From NCBI GenBank assembly GCA_028688475.1, contig JAQTYB010000016.1, positions 1 through 33,074 on the forward strand: a DNA stretch of 33,074 nucleotides, in the 5' to 3' direction. Positions 6,388 to 11,857 of this stretch are shown here, one piece after another; position 1 is the first letter of the stretch; every line of letters begins with the position of its first letter. Origin of the DNA: Elusimicrobiales bacterium (GTDB lineage Bacteria; Elusimicrobiota; Elusimicrobia; Elusimicrobiales; Elusimicrobiaceae). The position numbers were made by a program, and so were the translations under genes. The notes under the pieces were generated by a model. It was given only the letters and a program-made list of their open reading frames with translations, was not told where the DNA came from and made no database searches.

Positions 6388-7395
6388 CTACAGCTTCGGT
6401 AACGCGGTTATCGCGGTGTCCAGCGTGTCTGAGCAAAGGTGGGCGTATATCTCGGTCGTGCTTGTGCTGGCGTGGCCCAGCAACTTGGAAATCGTATAAA
6501 GCGGCACTCCAGCCTGCGCGAGGTGGCTGGCAAAGGTATGGCGCAGCGTATGGATGTTGCCGGTCAGTTTGGCTTTTTTGGAAAGGCGGCGGAAATATGT
6601 CGTCATGCTGCCTATAGTTTCGCGGTGTTCACCTTGCGCAAACACATACGGCGTCTGCGCATTACGCTTAATATCAAGCAGGTGCGCTCGTAAATCGTCT
6701 GCAAGGGGTATCCAGCGGCGTTCATAGTCCTTTGGCTCCCAGCCTTCGCGCGGCGCGATATGGAGCCGTCCTTGCGCGAAATCCACATCCACCCAGCGCA
6801 ACATGCGTATTTCGCCTCGGCGTAGTCCAGCGCGCGCACCGAGCAGGCAAAGCGTGCGCCACGGGCCGTTGCAGACACCCAGCAGCCGCGCCAACTCTTC
6901 CGGCGAGTAAAAGAGCAGTGTTCCCTTAGGCTCGCGGAACTTTGCCACGGCACGCCAGTTTTGCGCCGTAACCATGTTCCATTTTTCCCCCCACCGCATC
7001 ATAAACTTTATGGCGCGGACGCGGCGGTTGACCGTGGCCGGCGCGAGGCCGGACTTTTTAAGCTCAACTTTGAACGCCTCCAGCAGGACCGGAGACACAT
7101 CATCCAAACTGCGGATATTCCGGTATTCCTCTAACGTGGAGATGGCTTTACGTTCGCATTTAAGCGTTGCTGGGGATTTATTTGTTTCGGCCCATTCGAG
7201 ATACTGTTTTTTGAAATCCAGCCAATCCGCATTCTGTGCTGCCCGCCCGAAATGCACTGCCTCGCGCAGTTCCAGCATTTTGCGCAGTTTTATTTCAGCT
7301 AGGCGGCGGTCGGTATCCAGCGCGCGGCGGATGCGCTTTCCGTTTTGCCGGAAATCGCTGTACCAGACTTTGCCGATGCGGATGACTTTAGCCAT
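6388..7395 (-). CDS. int: Phage tyrosine integrase
   Basis: A 335-aa tyrosine recombinase. The N-terminal AP2-like arm-binding region (VWYSDFRQNGKRIRRALDT) is followed by a SAM-like core-binding domain (about 58-150) and the catalytic domain. The catalytic residues are visible: Arg192 in AGLRRGEIRMLRW, HTLRH with His282 and Arg285, LLGH with His308, and Tyr317 in TTEIYAHL. It is the last gene of the leftward lysogeny cluster and directly abuts the stop of the lipoprotein gene. It lies at the left edge of the prophage, facing the serine recombinase of the neighbouring element. Confidence 0.95.
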   Translation of the reverse strand: MAKVIRIGKVWYSDFRQNGKRIRRALDTDRRLAEIKLRKMLELREAVHFGRAAQNADWLDFKKQYLEWAETNKSPATLKCERKAISTLEEYRNIRSLDDVSPVLLEAFKVELKKSGLAPATVNRRVRAIKFMMRWGEKWNMVTAQNWRAVAKFREPKGTLLFYSPEELARLLGVCNGPWRTLCLLGARAGLRRGEIRMLRWVDVDFAQGRLHIAPREGWEPKDYERRWIPLADDLRAHLLDIKRNAQTPYVFAQGEHRETIGSMTTYFRRLSKKAKLTGNIHTLRHTFASHLAQAGVPLYTISKLLGHASTSTTEIYAHLCSDTLDTAITALPKL

Positions 7396-8163
7396 TTAAT
7401 AAACCTTTGGACCAAGAAATCCATATCGGGCGAGCTTTTGTCCTGTTTGGCTATCTATAATGGTAATGGGTGCGTTGATGCCTTCATTTTGCCCACAAAA
7501 TGCGGCAAGTAATGTAGTCGTGTTTCTCTTATCATCAATGTTGTATATAGACCATGTTTGTCCATAAACCTGAATCTCCAAAACACTGCAATCCACCTTC
7601 ATAACTACCCCATTAGACATCAGTATCTGAACTCCCTTTTTCAAAATATCTGCTCTTGTTTCCTTTTTTACTCGCTTTTGTTTTTGTGGATTTTGCTTCG
7701 GTGATGATTTTGCATTCTCTTTATCTGACGCAGATATTGCGGATTTCGATGATGATGGGGCATACTCCCAAAAAAAGGATTCGTCTGATGTGTATGCATA
7801 TACTCGTCCATTTTTCCATGCGATTTTATACGGCTTGAATCCCACATATCCGCCAAAATCATTCTTGCCATTAACCCGTAGATAGCTAATCCAGACCAAT
7901 GTCGGAGTTGCATTGAAAATTTTGTTTGGGATAATATCTCGCGAAACACTATCAAATTCAAATTTAGCGGCATCTGGGTCTTTGAGCATTTGTCTTATAA
8001 TTTTCACCTCAATTTCCTTATGGTTATCAGGAGGTGGAACACCATAATCTTGAATGGTCGCGGTTTTAAGCAATTCATCATGCGCTCTGGTATAGGGTAA
8101 ACTGCATCCAGAAATCAAAACTGCTGTCAAAAACAAAAGCGTTGTTGATGCTACTTTTTTCAT
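7396..8163 (-). CDS. Prophage-encoded lipoprotein, candidate lysogenic conversion or exclusion factor
   Basis: A 255-aa protein with a lipoprotein signal: MKKVASTTLLFLTAVLISGC, with lipobox LISGC and Cys20. A domain at about 60-125 (LKDPDAAKFEF ... YLRVNGKNDFGGYVGFKPY) matches a pattern common in proteobacterial envelope proteins in which the KDPxxAKF and NxFGGYxGxxP motifs are kept. A Ser/Lys-rich linker (about 137-165) follows, then a small beta domain. It sits between the repressor (9 bp upstream) and int (0 bp), so it should be expressed in the lysogen. Phage lipoproteins made by lysogens often block superinfection, which is the best guess here. Its codon use is AT-richer than that of the structural genes. 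Confidence 0.75.
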   Translation of the reverse strand: MKKVASTTLLFLTAVLISGCSLPYTRAHDELLKTATIQDYGVPPPDNHKEIEVKIIRQMLKDPDAAKFEFDSVSRDIIPNKIFNATPTLVWISYLRVNGKNDFGGYVGFKPYKIAWKNGRVYAYTSDESFFWEYAPSSSKSAISASDKENAKSSPKQNPQKQKRVKKETRADILKKGVQILMSNGVVMKVDCSVLEIQVYGQTWSIYNIDDKRNTTTLLAAFCGQNEGINAPITIIDSQTGQKLARYGFLGPKVY

Positions 8164-8172
8164 TTTACCGTC

Positions 8173-8826
8173 TTAAAACTTGCTGAATTTACCAGTAGCA
8201 CGACCAAGTATTCGCATCTCTTCCGGCTTTACCTTGAGCGACTTAAACTTAGGATTGTCCGGCTTCAACTCTACATGGTCATCGCGCTTGTAGACACGCT
8301 TTAGCGTGCAATCCTCTCCGACGTTTATTACCGCAAGCTGTCCGTCATCTACATACCCCGTCTTTGCGACGATGATATATTCACCGTCGGAAATTTTAGG
8401 CTCCATGCAGTGTCTCTTGACTTTTAGACCGAAACATTGATGTCCAGGCGGGCATGGCGCATAAATATATTCATCAGGAACTGCCTCAAAAGAAAGTTTG
8501 AAATTTTCCGCCGAAACCGTGCCCAATACTGGAATGGGGCCAGCGGGAATAACCGCATTTGTAAGTTCGGTTGTAAGATGTTTCAGTTTATCGGGGACAT
8601 GTAATTTTTTTGCAGCCTTTGTTTCTACAAAAACCTTGTTCAGTTCTTCTATGGATACGCCCAATGTTTTTGCAACTTTTGGACGTAAATCCTCAGAAGG
8701 CAGATTGCGTCCTGCAACCCACCCCGAAACAGTTGGATGAGAAATTGCAAGGGCTTCGGCAAGTCGCAGTTGTGCCCCACGCAAAATGCCGTGGTTCCAC
8801 TTTTTAAGCAGTTCTTCAAAGTGCAT
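8173..8826 (-). CDS. CI-type repressor with degenerate S24 peptidase site
   Basis: A 217-aa protein from ATG 8826-8824, which has Shine-Dalgarno CGGAGT; the longer frame upstream is not needed. The N-terminus is an HTH (LRLAEALAISHPTVSGWVAG). The C-terminus is an S24/LexA-like domain: GPIPVLGTVSAE, then CFGLKVKRHCMEPKISDGEY and CTLKRVYKR, with the expected Lys176. The usual nucleophile motif GDSM is replaced by RHCM, so Cys140 stands where Ser is expected, and the usual Ala-Gly cleavage site reads Ala106-Glu107. It should bind the 19-bp palindrome at 8878-8896 and hold the early promoter off. Self-cleavage on SOS may be altered or lost. Confidence 0.9.
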   Translation of the reverse strand: MHFEELLKKWNHGILRGAQLRLAEALAISHPTVSGWVAGRNLPSEDLRPKVAKTLGVSIEELNKVFVETKAAKKLHVPDKLKHLTTELTNAVIPAGPIPVLGTVSAENFKLSFEAVPDEYIYAPCPPGHQCFGLKVKRHCMEPKISDGEYIIVAKTGYVDDGQLAVINVGEDCTLKRVYKRDDHVELKPDNPKFKSLKVKPEEMRILGRATGKFSKF

Positions 8827-8859
8827 ATAACTCCGTTTACCGACGAGGAAAAATAGCTC

Positions 8860-8888
8860 TTGACAATTTCGCACACCGTATGTAAACT
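8860..8888 (+). promoter_or_regulatory. Early rightward promoter
   Basis: Consensus TTGACA (8860-8865), a 17-bp spacer and TAAACT (8883-8888). The expected transcription start is near 8895, which leaves an untranslated leader of about 235 nt before the first early gene at 9129. The -10 element is fully contained in the palindromic operator. Confidence 0.75.
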
Positions 8889-8896
8889 TTACATAC
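8878..8896. promoter_or_regulatory. Probable repressor operator, perfect 19-bp palindrome
   Basis: GTATGTAAACTTTACATAC is a perfect dyad (9-bp arms around a central C) covering the -10 and start region of the early promoter. A related half-site (GTAAAC on the minus strand, 8835-8840) lies next to the RBS of the repressor gene, which could allow autoregulation. Assignment to this repressor is by position. Confidence 0.7.
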
Positions 8897-8953
8897 AGTC
8901 AAATCCCGCACAGTTCGCGGGCGCAGCGCCCCGGCAGAGTCCGGTTAAAAAAA

Positions 8954-9043
8954 TGGTCCGGCCAAAAAACAAACCTTCTGTAGATATGAGCGCGGCGCCT
9001 GCTGCTGCTCTTGACCTCACGGGTTCGTTCCTTGGCCGGACCA
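8954..9043 (+). repeat. 12-bp inverted repeat in the early leader, competing with the terminator
   Basis: TGGTCCGGCCAA (8954-8965) and TTGGCCGGACCA (9032-9043) are perfect reverse complements 66 nt apart. The right arm occupies the loop of the terminator hairpin at 9014-9053 and touches its 3-prime arm with no spacing, so the two helices cannot form together. A run of seven A precedes the left arm (8947-8953). Closely similar arms recur at 23478-23511. Confidence 0.75.
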
Positions 9044-9060
9044 CCCGTGAGGTTCTTTTT
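9014..9060 (+). terminator. Intrinsic terminator in the early leader
   Basis: ACCTCACGGGT (9014-9024) pairs perfectly with ACCCGTGAGGT (9043-9053), 11 bp with an 18-nt loop, followed by TCTTTTT (9054-9060). It lies between the early promoter and the first early gene, so early transcription must pass it. That implies attenuation or antitermination. Confidence 0.75.
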
Positions 9061-9128
9061 ATTCTAGCCGTTTTGCCTTTTCGGGGCAATGTTAAAGCGG
9101 CCAGACTTTTAACATGGAGGACAATATA

Positions 9129-9554
9129 ATGGACGCCATAAAACGCGCTATCCACGATACCATCACCCGCTACGGCGTAAAACGCCTCGCGCTTCTCCTT
9201 AATATGAGCGCGACGAATATCTACCGCTGGGGCGAAAGCGAACAGGTCAGCATCCCGCTGGTGCATTTCGTTCGCGTAAACGAGATAACCGGCGATTACG
9301 CCTCGGCAATGGCGTTATGCGAGGTTCTCGGCGGCACATTCCTTCCGGTTCCGCGCCGTGATAAAGGCGACAAGCTGGATATAAAGCTATTAAAAGAATT
9401 TGCCGAGTTTTTGCATGTGCGCGCTACGGCGCTGGCGGACGGGAAAGTAACCACCGCCGAACTGGTCCGCATTAAAAAGGAAGGCTCGGAAACCATAACA
9501 GTTATCGCGCAGGCAATGGCGGACGCCGAGCGGATTCACAATGAGGGGAAATAA
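9129..9554 (+). CDS. Phage CII/CP76-like regulatory protein
   Basis: A 141-aa protein. ATG 9129 has GGAGG 8 bp upstream; an in-frame ATG at 9114 overlaps that site and is less likely. Residues about 1-75 resemble the CP76/CII-type phage regulators: an N-terminal HTH (VKRLALLLNMSATNIYRWGE) followed by VRVNEITGDYASAMALCEVL and GGTFLPVP. The C-terminal half is helical and charged. As the first gene after the early promoter and operator, it occupies the cro/cII position and probably regulates the lysis-lysogeny decision or early genes. Family assignment is by pattern recognition only. Confidence 0.7.
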   Translation: MDAIKRAIHDTITRYGVKRLALLLNMSATNIYRWGESEQVSIPLVHFVRVNEITGDYASAMALCEVLGGTFLPVPRRDKGDKLDIKLLKEFAEFLHVRATALADGKVTTAELVRIKKEGSETITVIAQAMADAERIHNEGK

Positions 9555-9558
9555 AAAC

Positions 9559-9792
9559 ATGAAAGTCGCGATAGCGTCTCCGTGGATGGACAGCCGCGCG
9601 GCGGCGCGCTATGCCTGCCTGCCGGGGAAATGGGCGCACAAGACCATTGAGCGCGCGGCGCGCGCCGGACATATCAACCACGGCGACAATGGCCTGCGCC
9701 CCATGTTTACGCGCGAGCAAGTGGACCAATGGCTGATATCAAACAGCCACCGCAAACTGCGGCGCGGCAGAGGTATCGGCGCGGCAGCGTAA
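9559..9792 (+). CDS. Excisionase-like helix-turn-helix protein
   Basis: A 77-aa protein from ATG 9559 with RBS AGGGGAA; the upstream in-frame ATG 9541 overlaps the previous gene. The sequence DSRAAARYACLPGKWAHKTI, then ERAARAGHINHGDNGLRPMFTREQVDQWL, fits a MerR-like HTH_17 domain as in phage excisionases: a helix-turn-helix followed by a wing and a final DQWL helix. The tail is Arg-rich. It could be the Xis for the tyrosine integrase or a small regulator. Confidence 0.65.
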   Translation: MKVAIASPWMDSRAAARYACLPGKWAHKTIERAARAGHINHGDNGLRPMFTREQVDQWLISNSHRKLRRGRGIGAAA

Positions 9793-9802
9793 CGGAGGGG
9801 TT

Positions 9803-9979
9803 ATGGCACTTGGAAACTTGGAGAAGCAATTGCAGTTCGAGCTGGAGGCCTACGCCAGTTTGGCGGTGTTCGCGGAAAAGAACGGGTTGCGCGATTTGAC
9901 CGCATTCGCAGACGCGCATGTTCGCAGCACGGACCTTGTGGCTGAGGCGTTGGGCATGGATTTGGTGGTGATACGATGA
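9803..9979 (+). CDS. Small acidic helical phage protein
   Basis: A 58-aa protein beginning MALGNLEKQLQFELEAYASL and ending GMDLVVIR. ATG 9803 has a perfect Shine-Dalgarno (GGAGGGG). The stop overlaps the next start (ATGA at 9976-9979), which supports it as a real gene. Two amphipathic helices are likely. No family recognised. Confidence 0.6.
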   Translation: MALGNLEKQLQFELEAYASLAVFAEKNGLRDLTAFADAHVRSTDLVAEALGMDLVVIR

Positions 9980-10215
9980 ATCCCCGGCTCATATCGGTGC
10001 TGGTCCCGGCAAAGATAAAAGTTTTCGATGAAAACGGACGCAGTTACTGCTCAGTTTCTTGTGATTATTTCAATCCTGTCCCTATGGAGCACTATTTCTG
10101 CAAGTTGTTCAAAAAAAGCCTTCGCATTGAGTCAAGAAGGCTCTGCCGTTGCGCGGAATGTCTAGCAGCGGAATGTATCACAAACGAGGTCGGGTTGCAG
10201 GAGTTGGCGGGATGA
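9976..10215 (+). CDS. Small Cys-containing phage protein
   Basis: A 79-aa protein coupled by ATGA to the genes before and after it. It contains scattered Cys (YCSVSCDYF, YFCKLF, RLCRCAECLAAEC), suggesting metal binding by the C-terminal CRCAEC cluster. It begins MNPRLISVLVPAKIKVFDEN. Function unknown. Confidence 0.55.
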   Translation: MNPRLISVLVPAKIKVFDENGRSYCSVSCDYFNPVPMEHYFCKLFKKSLRIESRRLCRCAECLAAECITNEVGLQELAG

Positions 10216-10460
10216 ACAATACCGTTCCGCAGTGTTTTGGAAGTCATAACGCCGTAGGCTGTGGCGGGTGCGCGGTGAGTATATCGTGTAAGCACGTCCA
10301 GCGGCGCGATGTGCCGAGGTGCGAGAAGTGCGGCAGCTTGTTTTGGAGCGAGTCGCAAAAAGAGGGCCACTATTGCCCGTCCGCCACCTCACGGACGGCA
10401 ACCCGGAAGGAAGTAACCCCGCAGGGTTTGCGCCCTCCTTACCCTGCGGGGCAAATTTAG
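10212..10460 (+). CDS. Small zinc-ribbon protein
   Basis: An 82-aa protein whose ATG 10212 overlaps the previous stop (ATGA). The Cys pattern CGGCAVSISCKH ... CEKCGSLFW ... HYCPS fits one or two zinc ribbons. The C-terminal part (TRKEVTPQGLRPPYPAGQI) is encoded by the GC hairpin at 10417-10451. This hairpin codes for the end of the protein and borders the non-coding stretch that follows. Probably a small phage early protein; function unknown. Confidence 0.55.
   Translation: MNNTVPQCFGSHNAVGCGGCAVSISCKHVQRRDVPRCEKCGSLFWSESQKEGHYCPSATSRTATRKEVTPQGLRPPYPAGQI
10417..10451 (+). repeat. GC hairpin at the end of the zinc-ribbon gene
   Basis: CCCCGCAGGGT (10417-10427) and ACCCTGCGGGG (10441-10451) form a perfect 11-bp stem with a 13-nt loop. 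It is followed by CAAATTTAG, which is not a real U-tract, so it is unlikely to be an efficient intrinsic terminator. Confidence 0.7.
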
Positions 10461-10718
10461 CGCGAGCAGGCGGACGGATGCGAGCCAGTTGGGAGCCAAG
10501 ACGCCGGTCCAAGCCCGGAACAGACGCGAAAGCGTCGAATCCATGCAAGCAAAGCCACCGGTGAATGTGCAAGTCAACACGCCTCGGTAGCGCTGAACCG
10601 GCCCGGCGGAATCCGGGACGCTTTGGAGGGATTATGGAACGGGTCGGGAAAGACGACCTCGCCTGCGGGGAACTGGGGAGCCGCACCCGCAGGACGATTT
10701 GAAAGGAGGAGCTGAAAC
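10461..10718 (+). other. 258-nt stretch without a convincing gene; possible structured RNA
   Basis: Transcribed in the direction of the early genes. It contains a perfect GAAA tetraloop hairpin (GACGC GAAA GCGTC, 10523-10536), a CCCGG/CCGGG hairpin near 10603-10618, a possible longer-range GCCGGT/ACCGGC pairing (10503-10508 with 10597-10602), and CCTGCGGG/CCCGCAGG (10662-10669 with 10686-10693) just before the RBS of the next gene. It may be a structured leader or non-coding RNA; no known class is recognised. Confidence 0.35.
10634..10702 (+). CDS. Possible 22-aa leader peptide ORF
   Basis: An ATG at 10634 follows GGAGGG (10625-10630) with a short spacer and opens 22 codons (MERVGKDDLACG ...) ending at TGA 10700-10702. 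The stop abuts the AAAGGAGG Shine-Dalgarno of the next gene, and the ORF spans the CCTGCGGG hairpin. It could be a leader peptide, but chance is possible. Confidence 0.25.
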   Translation: MERVGKDDLACGELGSRTRRTI

Positions 10719-11345
10719 ATGGAGGGCACAATGATAGACCTGCAAAAGTTCTGTTTACAGGATAAAACTTACACCAAACACAAAACACTTGGTCAACCGT
10801 TTGTGCGCGGTGGCCATAAGTATGCCACAAGCGGGCATATCGTAGTGCGAATTGAAACCAATGAGCCGGAATCACCCGACTACATTGGCGTTCCATTGGG
10901 TGGTTTGACATCTATATTCGTGCCGCTTGCATCTGTTGATTCTAACTCGCTGAAGCCGTGGCCGATTTCCGACGGATTAACACAAGCGCAAAAATGCCGA
11001 CGCTGCTCTGGAACGGGAAAAAAGGATACCGAAACATGCCCAAAATGTGGCGGCGATTGCGCTATCGAATGCTCGGAATGTGGCCACGACTATAAATGCC
11101 CCATGTGCGACGGACACGGTGTTATTTCAAACGAGCTGGGTGCGACGTGCCCGGATTGTAGGGGGGCCAAAAATAGAATTTTCCCGGCAAACCAGCGCGT
11201 GGATATCGCGTTGATTGCAGGGGAAAACTTCAGTCTTATCTCCAAATTGCCACGCGCAATATACATTCCACCGAAGGACGCGATGGCTCCGCTACTATTT
11301 GTTTTCGACGGCGGCGAAGGCGCGGTCATGCCGATGAGGGGTTGA
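10719..11345 (+). CDS. DnaJ-type zinc-finger protein without J domain
   Basis: A 208-aa protein with five CXXC pairs between residues 93 and 147 (CRRCSGTG, CPKCGG, CSECG, CPMCDGHG, CPDCRGA), the pattern of the DnaJ central zinc domain. There is no HPD-bearing J domain, so it is not a co-chaperone of the usual type. The zinc module is embedded in a protein with a beta-rich N-terminus (GGHKYATSGHIVVRIETNEP) and a short C-terminus (LLFVFDGGEGAVMPM). ATG 10719 has AGGAGG 9 bp upstream; a second in-frame ATG at 10731 also has GGAGG. It may bind nucleic acid or protein. Its role in the phage is unknown. Confidence 0.7.
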   Translation: MEGTMIDLQKFCLQDKTYTKHKTLGQPFVRGGHKYATSGHIVVRIETNEPESPDYIGVPLGGLTSIFVPLASVDSNSLKPWPISDGLTQAQKCRRCSGTGKKDTETCPKCGGDCAIECSECGHDYKCPMCDGHGVISNELGATCPDCRGAKNRIFPANQRVDIALIAGENFSLISKLPRAIYIPPKDAMAPLLFVFDGGEGAVMPMRG

Positions 11346-11355
11346 AGGAGAGTCT

Positions 11356-11802
11356 ATGGAAATCGAAAAGGCCCAAAGCGAAGCTACGATAAAAGCGTTT
11401 TTGCAACAAATGTCAACACAGGACAATAGGGGAACAGGATTCCCGATTTTCTATGTAATAAGAACTTCCACATGGAAACCCACTGACGAGGAACGCACGG
11501 GCGGTGAAAGCAAAATAATCTGGTGGGATAGCGGAAACGAGATGGAATATTCGGAGGCGAAATACGCGAAACTGCCCGATGCCAGAAAAAGCAAATGTGA
11601 ACGAGTTTGTGTAGAGAAAACATGGCGCGAGGAAGGATTGTTTTTAACAGAAACGGATGCCAAGGGACATCTAACACAAAACCATTATCACTATTCCGAC
11701 GACGCGCATACGTTTGTAAAACATGCGTTCCGTGCACCGGAACTGGAGAGGTTTCTTACTGCGCTATTTCAGTATTTCGACGTGAAACTTCCGCCAAGAT
11801 AG
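11356..11802 (+). CDS. Hypothetical phage protein
   Basis: A 148-aa soluble protein with RBS AAGGAG, 10 bp after the zinc-finger gene. It contains GFPIFYVIRTSTWKPTDEER, then IIWWDSGNEMEYSEAKYAKL and a His-rich patch (GHLTQNHYHYSDDAHTFVKH). No known domain is recognised. Its codon use is AT-richer than that of the following ParB gene, hinting at a different origin. Confidence 0.6.
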   Translation: MEIEKAQSEATIKAFLQQMSTQDNRGTGFPIFYVIRTSTWKPTDEERTGGESKIIWWDSGNEMEYSEAKYAKLPDARKSKCERVCVEKTWREEGLFLTETDAKGHLTQNHYHYSDDAHTFVKHAFRAPELERFLTALFQYFDVKLPPR

Positions 11803-11857
11803 GCCAATTTAAGCGCGTATGACGCGCAATGTGAAAAAACGGAGGGAGGGCAATAAA

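Noticed and set aside
6301-6390. tRNA 3-prime end as integration target next to int
   Set aside because: I could not find a T-arm motif (GTTCGAATC) or a CCA-type end in this gap.
8826-8900. Dedicated promoter for the repressor on the minus strand
   Set aside because: TTTACA within the palindrome could serve as -35, but no acceptable -10 lies 16-18 bp away, so I do not call it.
8860-9129. Open frame of 89 codons on the plus strand through the early leader
   Set aside because: It covers the operator, the inverted repeats and the terminator, has no RBS, and its end overlaps the RBS of the CP76-like gene. It is better explained as untranslated leader.
10461-10718. Group I/II intron or retron RNA
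   Set aside because: No catalytic-core motif of these RNAs, no domain V-like element and no reverse transcriptase or intron endonuclease gene nearby.
10162-10911. Long minus-strand open frame (249 codons) opposite the small early genes
   Set aside because: It runs antisense to coupled plus-strand genes and through the hairpins, with no RBS or recognisable domain and a Ser/Arg/Pro-rich composition typical of shadow frames in GC-rich DNA.
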